64,000 nucleotides of DNA from positions 30,197 to 94,196 of the forward strand of contig PLTZ01000076.1 in NCBI GenBank assembly GCA_003164715.1, read 5' to 3'. Made by a program: the position numbers and the translations under genes. This stretch comes from Opitutaceae bacterium (GTDB lineage: Bacteria; Verrucomicrobiota; Verrucomicrobiia; Opitutales; Opitutaceae). The notes beneath the pieces are model-generated. The model had not been told where the DNA came from and did no database searches. It worked only from the letters and a program-made list of their open reading frames with translations. Below are positions 50,095 through 59,812 of this stretch, in pieces. The stretch's first letter is position 1; each line of letters starts with the position of its first letter.

Positions 50095-50539
50095 GTGGGG
50101 CTAATGGGCCGGAGGGCGGGAGGCCGCCGGGAAAGAGCGGAACGGGAAGGAGGGGGGGACGGACGAGCAACCCTTAGGGAACCGATAAGCAGAAGGCAAA
50201 GGCAACCTTGGGAGCGGCCGCGGCAACGTGGATTTCGGCGCCGACCGCCGATAAGGACCCGGCGCAAAGTGGCGGGATCTTGGGGTCCCGGTCCCGCCGA
50301 TCTGCCGGCCCGACAGGCGCTTTTGCACGCGCCGGGGATGGCCGGTGTATCATGCTTATTATCATTGTCCTGCGTCGGAGCGGGCGTCCAAGGGTTCCGG
50401 GTACGTATCGTGCGGCTTGCGCTGGCGCCGCTCGTTCTCATGCCGGCGGCTTCTGGCCCCGACAATCGATGGTTATACGGGATAGGATTAGTCGAAGGTC
50501 CGCCGCGATTGGGTCGATCTTACCTTGGGACTCCAACCA
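50095..50539. other. 445-bp intergenic region without a supported gene
   Basis: Purine-rich sequence follows the start of the YchF-like gene on the top strand. Short open frames on both strands have no recognisable products. One long rightward frame (49183-50679) crosses this stretch but is antisense to the YchF-like gene and lacks domain similarity. Promoters for the leftward YchF-like gene presumably lie here. Confidence 0.35.
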
Positions 50540-50668
50540 ATGAAACACTCCACGTTGACGCTTGTCGTGCTGGCGGTCGTGCTCGTCCCGTGGCTTGCCG
50601 TCGTTGCTTTCGGGGACTGGGTCAGGGCGAGGCGCGCGAGGCCCGATGCCCTGACCGAGGACCGATAG
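50540..50668 (+). CDS. Small single-pass membrane protein
   Basis: 42 residues starting MKHSTLTLVVLAVVLVPW. One strong hydrophobic helix (about 6-25) is followed by a basic/acidic cytoplasmic tail (RARRARPDALTEDR). Positive charges after the helix suggest N-out/C-in topology or a signal anchor. No clear ribosome-binding site. Not recognised as a known family; too short for most automatic gene calls. It is convergent with the giant PEP-CTERM gene. Confidence 0.4.
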   Translation: MKHSTLTLVVLAVVLVPWLAVVAFGDWVRARRARPDALTEDR

Positions 50669-50734
50669 GACGCCTATGAGGCACCCGAGGAATACCCGGG
50701 CGCCGGCGACAATGGACCCCTCGTTCGGAGCGGT

Positions 50735-53700
50735 TCAGGCCGCTCGGACAGCGGCTAGCCTGCGGCGGCGGACGAGGATGAGTCCCGCCAGGGAGGCCCC
50801 GACGAAGACGGCCCCGTAGGCCGCCGGCTCCGGCGCGGGAATGACCTGATTCTCGTTGTCGGGTCCGTCCTGGTAGGTGTTCCATTTTGTCACGCTTCCT
50901 GGATATCCCGAGAACGTGATCTGGCTCACCGCGGAACCCGGGTTCGTGTTGCTGTAGAAGTAGTCGACGACGTTGGCCCAGTTGTTGACGGTCAGGGTCT
51001 GTCCGGTGCCGATCGTTATCCCGCTGACGTCGAAGATGGACGCGGCGGGGTTGTCGAAGTCGACGATCGAGGACGAGTTGACGGTGAGGCTTCCGAAGGT
51101 GTCGTTCGTTCCGTTGAGTTTCAGCGTCCCTCCGTTGAGGACGATGTTGAGTCCGGAATCGTTGAAGTTGGCTCCGAGCGTCAGCGTCTCTCCGGTGCCG
51201 AGGGTGAGAGTGCCCGAGCCCGAGAGGGTGCCGCTCAGGGTGCCTGTGCTTCCGAGCAAGGTGAGGGCTCCGCCCGATCCGAACGAGAGGGCTCCAGCAT
51301 TGTTGAAGGTGCCCGTGAGGGAGGCACTCGTGCTGTTGAGCGATAGGGTGCCGCCTGAGTTGACCGTGACGGCTCCGCTCGTGGACAGCGAATTGTTGGC
51401 ATTGGAGAGGAGCGTTCCACCCGAATTGACCGTGAGGGACGAGGCGTTGGATAGGGCGTTCGCCGTATTCGCTTGGAGGGTTCCCACCGTCACCGTTGCG
51501 GAGCCGAGGAAGCCGCTGTTTGCCGCGCCTAGGGCGAGGGTGCCCGAGCCGTCTTTGGTGATGGCCGTTGAGGCTCCTCCGGTGATAGCTCCATTGAGGG
51601 TCGTGTTGCCCGAGCCCCCGATGTTGAGGGTTGTGCCGCTGCCGAGGCCGACGGCCCCGTTGGCTGTGAGCGTCCCGGAGTCGGACTGGATGCGAGAGTT
51701 GGCGGTTGCGGTGATTGAACCACTGAGGGTGTTGTTGCCCGAGGTGTTCTCGATCGCGCCGTTGTTTGTGGCAGCGCCGTTGGTTGAGAGGTTGAAATTG
51801 CTCGCGAGGGTCGAGCCTCCTTGGACCTCGAAGTTGCCGGTGCCCGAGACGTTCACCGTGGCGGAGCCCGTGGCGTTTGTGGCGGCCGCGATGATCTCGC
51901 CGTTGCTTAGGTTCACGTGGCCCGTGAATCCCGTACTTGCTCCGGTGAGGGTGAGGGATCCCGTGTTGGTGTTGGCGAGAGTGCCTGTGCCTGTGAGGAG
52001 CCCAGTGTACGAGGTGGACGCGGTGCCGTTGAGCGTGAGCGTGCCAGTTCCTAGGGCGGTTGTGCCTCCGGTGCCGCCTAGGCTGGCGATCGTTTCTGAG
52101 GCACTTCCCAGGTTGAACGAACCGCTGTTGACCGTGAGCGTGGCGGTGGATGCGAACTGGTTCGAGGCGTTGTCGTTTACCGTGCCGCCGCCGACCGTGA
52201 GGCCCCCGTCGATCGCCGTGGTGCTCAGATTGAGAACGCCGGAGTTGACCGTCGTCATCCCCGTGTAGGTGTTGGCTCCCGAGTAGGTCGTCGTGCCGGT
52301 CCCGTTCAGCGTCACTCCGCCTGTGCCCGTGGTGATGGCGCTGCCGATGGTGGCATTTCCGGCGCCGGTGAGGGTGAGGCTGTTGCCCGCTCCGGTGATC
52401 CCTCCGTCGATGGCGAGGGTGCCCGAGCCGAGGTCGATGGTCGTGGCTCCGCCGAGCGTCACGGCGCCGGAGAGGGTGGCCGTGTTTCCGGCCCCGGGGG
52501 TCGCGTAGAGGGCCCCGGTGCCGCCCGCGCCGGCGCCCGTAAGGGAGAGCGCGTTACCGAGGGTCAGCCCGGAGTTCACCTGCAGCGTGGCGCCGGAGAG
52601 GACCGTGGCGGACCCGGTGCCCAGCACGCTGTTGCTGCCCGAGACCTGGAGGGTGCCGGCGTCGACGGCGATGGCGCCGCTGTACCCGCTGTTGTTGCCG
52701 CTTAAGGCAAGGGTTCCGCCACTGAGTTTTGTGAGGCTGCCGGCCCCGGTGAGGGCGGAGGCGAGGGTCAGGCTGCCGGTTCCGGTGACGTCGACGACGC
52801 TGTTGGCGGAGACGGCAATCGTGCCGCCGCTGACCGTCTGGTTGGAAGCCGACTGCTGGATGATGCTGGGCAGCGCCCCGTTGAGGGTCAGCGTGTTTCC
52901 GGCCTCCCCGATGACGAACGCCCCCGCCGTCGAGTCGAACCTGAGAGCGTTGATGTAGTAGCTGTTGTTCATCGTCGAGGCGAGCTGGGTCGTCCCTCCG
53001 AAGTCCAGCTTCTGGACGCTCCCGATCGTCGTAACCGGGGCGGTTCCACCGACCCAGTTTCCCCCCGTGCTCCAATTGCTGTCGCCGCCCCCGCCGTTCC
53101 AGGTGAGGAAACCGAAGTTTGGCGTCAGGACGTAGGCATTACCTTCCCCGTTGCCTGCGTTGGTGAGTGTCCCAGCTTCGATGGCGCCCGAGCCACTGCC
53201 TGCGAAGTACACTTCACTGAGCAGCCCGGCCGCGATGCCTGCGGTAGTCGCTGCTAGGGTCGTGTTTCCACTGGTCCATCCGTTGATGGTGAGGAGCCCG
53301 GTGCCCGAGGTGATGTTTCCAAACACGAGCGTGTTCGTCGGAGATCCGGTTCCAAAGTTGATCGTGCCGTTGTTGAACGAGAGATCTCCGATCTTGTCGG
53401 AGTAGCCGTTGAGGTTGAGCGTGCTGTTGTTGAGCGAGACTGCGGAACCGGAGTTGATGGAGTTGTTGACGCCGAGTTGGAGCGCGCCTCCGTTAACGGT
53501 GGTGGCTCCGGTGTACGTGTTGACGCCACCGAGGTTGAGCGTGCCGCCACCTGTGAGTGTTAGGCTCCCAGCGCCGGTTCCACCGTTGCCGATGACGCCG
53601 TTGATGGCGGAGGTGCCGCTGCCGACGTTGACGGTGAGGGTGCGAGCGGTGTTGGTGTCAGAGAGTGCGACGGCGCCGGACTGGGTCGCGCTGTTCATGT

Positions 53701-55450
53701 TCAGCGTGTAGCTGCCTCCGGACTGGGTGAGCGCCCCTCCGGTGGTGATACCGGACAGGGTAGCGTTCCCCTGCAGGGTGATGGCGTTGGCGATCGTGCT
53801 GCCTGTGGTTGAGCCGAGCGTGCCAGAGCTGATGGCCACCGTTCCGGTGCCGAGGGCTGTGCTCGTGTTGGCCTCGATGGTGCCGGCGGAGAGAGTCGTC
53901 CCCGTGTAGGTGTTGGCGCCGGAGAGCGTCAGCGTGCCGTTGCCCGTTTTGGTGACTGCGCCGCCGGAAATCACGCTCGAAATCGTCAGGTCGCTGGCCA
54001 GCGAGGTGTCTTGGGCCACATTGAAGGTCGTGGTGCCCGAAACGAGGGCCAGGCCCCCTCCGAGTATCTGGGAGGTTTGGTGGGCGCTATTCGTGTTCGA
54101 GGTGATTCCGTTGCTGAGCGTGATCGTCTGGCCGCTGGCGATGTTGACGATGCCTCCGTTCATGATGAACGAGCCGGCCGTGGTCGAGATGCCGTCGTTG
54201 AACACCCCCCCTGCGTTCATGGTGATAGCGGAATTGGGCGAGATTTGGTTCGTGTAGCTTGAGCCGAGCGCGTGGCCGGCGCCCCAGATGTCGACGACGG
54301 CGCTGTTGGTCAGGGACCCAGTGCCCACCGTGAGCGAGCCATTGATTCCGTACCATCCGGAGGTCATCGGACCGACGACCAGTTCTAGGGAGCCCGCGTT
54401 GACGACGGTGGCGCCTGTGTAGAAGCTATTGTCACCCCAAAGGGTTAGTTGGCCGGTTCCATTTTTGATCAACCCTCCGGTGTCTCCAATGTTGCCCATG
54501 CTGGAGTACACGAAGGTGTCTCCGGCGCCGTCGAAGGTGGCCGTGTTGCTGCCGAGGGCAAAGGTGTTTGTCGCGTTGGAATTGCCAATGTAGAAAACGT
54601 TTCCGGCGGTCGCGTTTGAAACCGTGGCGTTGGAGCCGAGAGAGACGTTGCTGTTCCACGTGTTGTTGGCGCTGATATTTTGGAGAGCGCCTTGGCCGGA
54701 GGTCCCGGTGCCGTTGAGGATGAGGGTGCCTTGATTGGATGTGATGATGTTGCCTTCGATGGTCATCGTGGCCCCGTTGGCGATCGTGGTGTTGGCAGTG
54801 TTCGACGCCATGCCGAGCGCATTGGCATTCTGTATGTTGAGGGTGCCGGAGTTGACGGTGGTCGTGCCGGTGTAGGTGTTGGACCCGATCAAGGCCAGGG
54901 TCCCCGTGCCCGAGTAGGTGAGGTTCCCCGCCACGGACCCTCCGTTCGCGATATCCCCGTTCATGTTGACCGTGCCGTTACCGGCAATGCTCAGCGTGTT
55001 CCCCGTGGAGCCCGAGCCCAAGTTCACGTTGCCGTAGAAGTTCATCGACCCGCCGTTGTTGGTCCACGTCTGCGAGGCCGCCAGAGTCGAAGCGTTGTAG
55101 AACGTCAGGGCCGCCGAGTCCGAGTTCGTGATCCCTCCCGTGAGCGTCAGCGTGTTGGTGTTCTCCGTATACGCCGTGTCAAACGTGTAGGCATTTGAGC
55201 CTCCGGCGCTTGAGAAAACGAGCGAGTAGGCCGTCGAAGAGGGAATCAGGTTGAAGGACATCTCAAGCCCCGAAGTCGTGTTGAACGTCGCGATGCTGGT
55301 GCTCGTGGGGACGCCAGCGCTCCAGTTGCCGGGTGTGCTCCACAGGCTGGACGACGTGCTTGTCCAGTTGTCAGTCGTCTGCGCCCACGCAGCATGCGTC
55401 AGGATCATAGCGATCCCAAACGCGACTAAGTTGAGGGGGTTCTTGAGCAT
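50735..55450 (-). CDS. Giant autotransporter-type beta-strand-repeat protein with PEP-CTERM tail
   Basis: 1571 residues from the ATG at MLKNPLNLVAFG, which begins a signal peptide ending at HAAWAQ. The mature protein is nearly all tandem beta-helix repeats of the autotransporter-associated type (GTGTLTLSGANTYTGTT, VNSGTLNI and variants), extremely rich in Gly, Thr, Asn and Ser and almost free of Cys. The C-terminus has PAPEP, a hydrophobic helix and an RRRR cluster, the PEP-CTERM sorting signal read by exosortase/archaeosortase-like enzymes. There is no outer-membrane barrel, so it is not a classical autotransporter. It is probably an extracellular or surface fibre-like protein. Confidence 0.92.
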   Translation of the reverse strand: MLKNPLNLVAFGIAMILTHAAWAQTTDNWTSTSSSLWSTPGNWSAGVPTSTSIATFNTTSGLEMSFNLIPSSTAYSLVFSSAGGSNAYTFDTAYTENTNTLTLTGGITNSDSAALTFYNASTLAASQTWTNNGGSMNFYGNVNLGSGSTGNTLSIAGNGTVNMNGDIANGGSVAGNLTYSGTGTLALIGSNTYTGTTTVNSGTLNIQNANALGMASNTANTTIANGATMTIEGNIITSNQGTLILNGTGTSGQGALQNISANNTWNSNVSLGSNATVSNATAGNVFYIGNSNATNTFALGSNTATFDGAGDTFVYSSMGNIGDTGGLIKNGTGQLTLWGDNSFYTGATVVNAGSLELVVGPMTSGWYGINGSLTVGTGSLTNSAVVDIWGAGHALGSSYTNQISPNSAITMNAGGVFNDGISTTAGSFIMNGGIVNIASGQTITLSNGITSNTNSAHQTSQILGGGLALVSGTTTFNVAQDTSLASDLTISSVISGGAVTKTGNGTLTLSGANTYTGTTLSAGTIEANTSTALGTGTVAISSGTLGSTTGSTIANAITLQGNATLSGITTGGALTQSGGSYTLNMNSATQSGAVALSDTNTARTLTVNVGSGTSAINGVIGNGGTGAGSLTLTGGGTLNLGGVNTYTGATTVNGGALQLGVNNSINSGSAVSLNNSTLNLNGYSDKIGDLSFNNGTINFGTGSPTNTLVFGNITSGTGLLTINGWTSGNTTLAATTAGIAAGLLSEVYFAGSGSGAIEAGTLTNAGNGEGNAYVLTPNFGFLTWNGGGGDSNWSTGGNWVGGTAPVTTIGSVQKLDFGGTTQLASTMNNSYYINALRFDSTAGAFVIGEAGNTLTLNGALPSIIQQSASNQTVSGGTIAVSANSVVDVTGTGSLTLASALTGAGSLTKLSGGTLALSGNNSGYSGAIAVDAGTLQVSGSNSVLGTGSATVLSGATLQVNSGLTLGNALSLTGAGAGGTGALYATPGAGNTATLSGAVTLGGATTIDLGSGTLAIDGGITGAGNSLTLTGAGNATIGSAITTGTGGVTLNGTGTTTYSGANTYTGMTTVNSGVLNLSTTAIDGGLTVGGGTVNDNASNQFASTATLTVNSGSFNLGSASETIASLGGTGGTTALGTGTLTLNGTASTSYTGLLTGTGTLANTNTGSLTLTGASTGFTGHVNLSNGEIIAAATNATGSATVNVSGTGNFEVQGGSTLASNFNLSTNGAATNNGAIENTSGNNTLSGSITATANSRIQSDSGTLTANGAVGLGSGTTLNIGGSGNTTLNGAITGGASTAITKDGSGTLALGAANSGFLGSATVTVGTLQANTANALSNASSLTVNSGGTLLSNANNSLSTSGAVTVNSGGTLSLNSTSASLTGTFNNAGALSFGSGGALTLLGSTGTLSGTLSGSGTLTLGTGETLTLGANFNDSGLNIVLNGGTLKLNGTNDTFGSLTVNSSSIVDFDNPAASIFDVSGITIGTGQTLTVNNWANVVDYFYSNTNPGSAVSQITFSGYPGSVTKWNTYQDGPDNENQVIPAPEPAAYGAVFVGASLAGLILVRRRRLAAVRAA

Positions 55451-55795
55451 CACGGTCTTTCGGTATTGCGTTACTATCGGACCAATACTGCCGAAAGCCA
55501 ATGGTGGACACTACTTAGCGCATTACTTGGCGAGGTATTAAGCTCAGGTGATAAAAGGGGAGAGTCCAAGGGCGCCATATTAGTCATAATTAAATTATAA
55601 TTAACATCTTGCGTAGATTTATGCCAGGGTATCCTCCGGGCCTTTGGATAACCGGCCGGTCGTCATTCGTGCCCCCGCGGCTCCAATCGTCACAAAATGC
55701 TCCGATGAACCGCGCCTTGGCGGTACGGCCGTCACCGCCTTAGTCCCCTGCCCACTTGAGATGCTGTACGGAGATCGTGATTCGATTGGAGGATG
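55451..55795. other. 345-bp AT-rich upstream region of the PEP-CTERM gene
   Basis: It contains a notably AT-rich stretch around 55585-55605 (alternating ATAATTAAATTATAATTA), unlike the surrounding GC-rich DNA, that could hold the promoter of the giant leftward gene. The remainder up to 55795 follows the stop of the frameshifted methyltransferase. No gene was supported. Confidence 0.4.
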
Positions 55796-56591
55796 TTATT
55801 TTGGGTCATTCGACGGAGGATTCGATCTAGGCACCTCATGGATCCACGCGAGCCGGCGCTCTAATCCCTTCCACTTCACATGCATCCAATATTTCACGTC
55901 GTTTAAGACACTAGGATAATGGATGGAATGTCGGTACATAAACTTGAAATGCTCCTCGCTTGAGGCGCCAATTCCAAGTGGTCCGTTGCGCAGCTCAGGC
56001 AGGAGCAACGCCAGCGCGAGACCACCCCAGACCTGTCTAAGGCTGTCGCAATGGGCGATCAACGCACCCGCAACAAAGTCCAGCTCGACGGCGTGAACAT
56101 GCTTGTTGCCAGCCCAATCCACGCTTGAAATACCCCGGCGGCACTCGGGATTGCTGCTGTCGTGCATCAGGATCCAAAGGGGAGCAGGGGGCTCATATTC
56201 GAGGATGGCATCCAGATCTGCTTTGACCCCCCTCATAGGCATGGTCGCCATCGACAAGGGCAAAATTGAGAGGGGTGCCCCTCGTTCGACATTCCGCCAG
56301 CACATCGCCGATAAGTTTTCTTGAGTCGCCGGTCAGGAACCTGACATTGGGCATTTTTGGCCCCAACTTTTCACGTACCGTTGGATCAATATCGATAGAG
56401 TAGGTTTCCTGCGAATGCTCCCGAATCTGCCTTAGGGAGCCGCTGGCGGTGCCTATCTCGAGCGAGACGACGGGCTTGCATAGGCGTAGGATGTGCAGCA
56501 GCGCCATCTTCTCCGAATCGTGCATCAACCATTCTGGCTCGGCGCCTGGCGCGGGATAGAGCTGCTCCGAGATCTCTCTGGGTAACGTCAT
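55796..56591 (-). pseudogene. SAM-dependent methyltransferase (Methyltransf_24/cephalosporin hydroxylase-like), frameshifted
   Basis: Two overlapping leftward frames make one protein. The first (56591 down to about 56230) gives LEIGTASGSLRQIREHSQETYSIDID, the SAM-binding Rossmann motif, and NFALVDGDHAYEG. The second continues VKADLDAILEYEPPAPLWILMHDSSNPECRRGI. The switch falls at a run of six C on the plus strand (56227-56232); five would restore one frame of about 264 codons. This is either a real inactivating insertion or a homopolymer sequencing error. Such enzymes often methylate sugars or O-antigen. A methyltransferase and glycosyltransferase cluster follows. Confidence 0.75.
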
Positions 56592-56874
56592 TAAAGGAGG
56601 AATATACCTGAAATTTTCGAGAGGTATTTGGGTTTTTGGGTGCGATAGTGGCGACGGTCTTGCTTGCAGTCACTTCACCGGCACGAGGAGCCGATGATCG
56701 CCTCGCTGCCTTGCTACTCTTCAGCATCGCGCAATTTCTTGCCGATGTCGCCAAGATCGGGTATCACCCAAGCTGCGAGAGGAATCGGGCGACACCCATA
56801 TCGCTTCATATGAACGAGCGCGCTTGGAAACCCTGCGAGCCAGGAAGATTGGCTCCTGAGAATACGGATCTGCC

Positions 56875-57792
56875 ATGAACTCGATTGAAGTCACTGGACC
56901 GGGTCGCTGGCGGCTCACAGCCGCCGCTTGTCTGATGATGGCGTTGCTCCTTGCCCCGTCCTTCGGCCAGCGGGAGGGGGCGCCCAAGCCGCTCCTCGAC
57001 TCGCCGTTGTCACCGCTGCTCCTGACGGTCGACACGACAAAGTTTACTGGGGACGCCCGCCGCACCTTCGACGTGCTGATGCTCATCGTCGCCGACGCCG
57101 ACAAGGCGGCCACAGCCAGTGAACGAAGCGCCTACCTGCAGGAGTTCCTGACCCGGAGCCAGGACTTCGCGCGGGCGCATCCGGGCTCGCTTCCCGTCTG
57201 GACCCTGCGGGCGGTGGCAGCATTGGAGGCCAACCAGGCAACCGCGGGCCGCGAGGCCTGCCGGCACATGATGGCATTGAAGGCGGGGGAAATGGATGAT
57301 CCGAGGACACGCAGGGTGCTCGCGGTGCTGGACAGAAAGGGATGGTTCCAGGCGGACGTGCCGGAGGGAACGGGCGTCGATGCCGCACCGACGCAGCCGG
57401 CGCCCGAACAGGCCCCGGCAAGGGCCGCCCTAGTTGCCGAGAACAGTCTTGGAGCAAACAACATTAGCCTGGGTGAGCTCAGCGCCAAATGGAGCAATTA
57501 TGGCGCGTACCTCCACAGCGTGATCGAGGCCGTGCAGGGCGAATGGGTCCGCACCCTGAACGACGGCAAGGTCAAGCCCCCCTCAGGGAGCAATGTCACC
57601 GTGAGATTCGCCATGGATTGGAAGGGCTCCGTAACCGAGGTGCTCGACGTTCAGAGCACGTCCAGCGAGCCGGGAAGGCAAAGCTGTGTCACGGCCCTCA
57701 CCATGGCGGCGCCCTTTGGCGAATGGACGGACAACATGATCGCCAACCTCGGGAAATCGCAGGAGCTCACGTTTAGGTTCACTTACGAGTAA
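56875..57792 (+). CDS. Exported protein with TonB-C-like C-terminal domain
   Basis: 305 residues. A signal peptide or anchor (about 13-31, ALLLAPSFGQ) is followed by a helical region (about 55-150), a Pro/Ala-rich linker (DAAPTQPAPEQAPARA) and a C-terminal domain. That domain (YGAYLHSVIEAVQGEWVRTL, VTVRFAMDWKGSVTEVLDVQSTSSEPG, ELTFRFTYE) has the strand-helix-strand pattern of TonB C-terminal domains. It lacks the usual proline-rich periplasm-spanning stretch. It may act as an energy-transducer-like or structural protein in the periplasm; function unknown. Confidence 0.6.
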   Translation: MNSIEVTGPGRWRLTAAACLMMALLLAPSFGQREGAPKPLLDSPLSPLLLTVDTTKFTGDARRTFDVLMLIVADADKAATASERSAYLQEFLTRSQDFARAHPGSLPVWTLRAVAALEANQATAGREACRHMMALKAGEMDDPRTRRVLAVLDRKGWFQADVPEGTGVDAAPTQPAPEQAPARAALVAENSLGANNISLGELSAKWSNYGAYLHSVIEAVQGEWVRTLNDGKVKPPSGSNVTVRFAMDWKGSVTEVLDVQSTSSEPGRQSCVTALTMAAPFGEWTDNMIANLGKSQELTFRFTYE

Positions 57793-57813
57793 GTCCCCTA
57801 TAGAATACGCTAA

Positions 57814-57835
57814 GCCCGGGAAGGGCTGCCCGGGC
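57814..57835 (+). terminator. Hairpin after the TonB-C-like protein gene
   Basis: GCCCGGG and CCCGGGC form a 7-bp stem around an 8-nt loop, 21 bp past the stop codon. No U-run follows; plausible terminator. Confidence 0.45.
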
Positions 57836-57942
57836 AGAGACCGCACGGGAACTCTGGGAAGTGACCGGGGCGATCCTCGCGCGGGATATCCGCAGCGTTT
57901 CGCGATAGCCAGAATCTGGCGATTCCCACGAATCACCGACCG

Positions 57943-58836
57943 ATGAATGTAACGACTCCCAAATTGCAGACCGACCACACCGTCCTTTTCGAGTGGGATT
58001 TCTCCCTGTTCGACCAGATGGTGCGGAATTGCAACGAGGACGACACCGTGCAACTCGCCCTGAAATACCTGCCGCGGGACGGCCGCACGCTCGAAGCGGG
58101 ATGCGGGCCCGGTCACGTGGTGGAGTACCTCCAGAAGCTCGGCTACGATGTCGAAGGCGTCGAACTCAATGAGGCGGTGGTCGCCGAGACGCGCAGGAGG
58201 TACCCGCACCTGCGCGTGTCCCTTGGCGATGTCTCCGCGCTGGCATGCCCCGCCGACACGTACAGCGGGTTGACGTCCTTCGGCGTCGTGGAGCATTTTC
58301 GCGCCGGGCTGGAGGCGCCGCTCGCGGAGCACCTTCGCGTGCTGCATCCGGGGGGCATCGCCGTCATCTCCGTGCCGAGTTTCACCGTCCTGCGGCGCTT
58401 GAACCACCGGCTGCGCGCCATGCTTCGGCCGCTGCGCCCCCGCAATTTTCCGCCGTGGCGTCCCCGTGGCCGTCCGGTCAATCGCCGTGGCCGCGACGGC
58501 TTTCGGTATCATGTCGTACCGCGTCAGGGCCCCTTTTTTGAGTATTGGTTCAGGCGGGAGGAGTTTGAGCGCCAAGTGGAGGCTGCGGGTTTTGAGATCG
58601 TCGCGAGTCTGCCGACCCATAACCTGACGGGCCTGTGGAGCGAGTTGGGCGAGGGCTGGGTGCGCAATAAGAACCGGCGCTTCGTGCCCACGCCGTGGGC
58701 TAGGCAGCTGGATGGGATTCTGAGGCTCTGGCCCTTCTTCCACAATTTTATGCACACGATCGTGGCTCGGAAGCCCGCGGCCATTCCGGGCGCCAGCGGA
58801 GCGCCCCATGTCGAGAGCAAGCCCGGTCGGGCTTAG
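57943..58836 (+). CDS. Class I SAM-dependent methyltransferase
   Basis: 297 residues. Motif I is LEAGCGPGHVVEYLQKLG, the acidic residue after strand 2 is in VEGVELNEAV, and motif IV/post regions are LTSFGVVEHFRAGLEAPLAEHLRVLHPGG, fitting Methyltransf_11/23 type enzymes. An Arg-rich insert (RPLRPRNFPPWRPRGRP) and a C-terminal domain with YWFRREEFERQVEAAGFEI follow. Position among glycan genes suggests methylation of a sugar or lipid-linked intermediate, but the substrate is unknown. Confidence 0.85.
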   Translation: MNVTTPKLQTDHTVLFEWDFSLFDQMVRNCNEDDTVQLALKYLPRDGRTLEAGCGPGHVVEYLQKLGYDVEGVELNEAVVAETRRRYPHLRVSLGDVSALACPADTYSGLTSFGVVEHFRAGLEAPLAEHLRVLHPGGIAVISVPSFTVLRRLNHRLRAMLRPLRPRNFPPWRPRGRPVNRRGRDGFRYHVVPRQGPFFEYWFRREEFERQVEAAGFEIVASLPTHNLTGLWSELGEGWVRNKNRRFVPTPWARQLDGILRLWPFFHNFMHTIVARKPAAIPGASGAPHVESKPGRA

Positions 58837-59051
58837 GATCGACAACCCAGGGACTCCCTTCCGACGGCTCAGTTGCGCTCGAGAAGAATTCTCCTGCGGA
58901 CTCGGTGAATCTCATCGTGTCCGTACTGGCAGATTACGGATCGTGAAATGGCTTCACGGGCTGGGATCGAACAGGACGATGAAAGCTGATGGCGATGGTT
59001 CATGCTGGAGCGTGGGGACGCCCGCATGCCTGTCCTGCGTCTTCCAGCGGG

Positions 59052-59690
59052 CTAAGCCGGCCCGGGGGACACGTTTCGGGGCCGCAGGACCTTGATGTCC
59101 CAGACCCTCTTCGTGTCGCTCACAATGCTTGTCGCAAAAACCGGCTCGCACACCCGCTCGATGCGCCGCCACAGCGCGCTATGGTTGCCGCTCCTGAAAT
59201 ACGAGAGGAAAAACATGCCCTTGCCACTGGAGAGATGGGCCGAGAAGTCGACTAACGTGGCAGCCGGGTCACTCGCGTAGCCTATCGATTCGTTGAAGAT
59301 GATTGCGTCAAATCTGTCCGCCGGGCGCCAGGTTTCGAAATCCGCCTCAACGAGCTCGACCCCGGTGAGCCCACGAGATCCGGCCCTCTGGATGCCTTCG
59401 GACGAGACATCCACCCCCATGCAGCGAGCCATCGGATGCGCCTTGAGTAACTCGATAAGTCGGCAGTTCCCACAGCCCACGTCGAGCACAGAGGGCCGAT
59501 CAAACATTCGCGTTACCAGACCGGACAGGACCAGGTTGCGCGGCAGCTCCTCCATTCCCTCGAGAAGATCCCAGTGGCCGGCGCGGTACTCGCGGTCAAA
59601 GACTTCCTTCGGAACGGGCCGGCCCATCCCGGCAGCGTCACGAAAAAGCTTTCGAACCAGCCCATTCTTCAGCCTTGAAATGAGCGACAT
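59052..59690 (-). CDS. Class I SAM-dependent methyltransferase
   Basis: 212 residues. Motif I is VLDVGCGNCRLIELLKAH, with CMGVDVSSEGIQRA and LVEADFETWRPADRFDAIIFNESIGY after it. YRAGHWDLLEGMEE near the N-terminus is a segment common in nodulation-type or small-molecule methyltransferases. Convergent with the preceding methyltransferase, separated by about 215 bp. Substrate unknown. Confidence 0.83.
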   Translation of the reverse strand: MSLISRLKNGLVRKLFRDAAGMGRPVPKEVFDREYRAGHWDLLEGMEELPRNLVLSGLVTRMFDRPSVLDVGCGNCRLIELLKAHPMARCMGVDVSSEGIQRAGSRGLTGVELVEADFETWRPADRFDAIIFNESIGYASDPAATLVDFSAHLSSGKGMFFLSYFRSGNHSALWRRIERVCEPVFATSIVSDTKRVWDIKVLRPRNVSPGPA

Positions 59691-59812
59691 GGATCGAGAT
59701 TTGGTGACTGGGTTCCCTAAATGCCAAGCTTGGACGGCGCGATCAATCGCCTATCTTTAAGAAAGGCCTGTAAGGGTGTCTTGGATCCGCATGCGATTGG
59801 ATTGTGAATTCT

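Noticed and set aside
49183..50679. 498-codon rightward frame
   Set aside because: Overlaps the HEVGH gene out of frame and is antisense to the YchF-like gene; no domain.
50973..52268. 431-codon rightward Pro/Val-rich frame
   Set aside because: Shadow of the repetitive beta-helix gene; composition follows directly from the repeats.
50735..55450. Dense short DNA repeats, considered as a CRISPR array
   Set aside because: Repeats are imperfect, in frame and encode beta-strand protein repeats; no fixed repeat-spacer pattern.
56636..56878. 80-codon rightward frame with a hydrophobic start
   Set aside because: No ATG with a ribosome-binding site, no homology, and it overlaps the start of the next gene.
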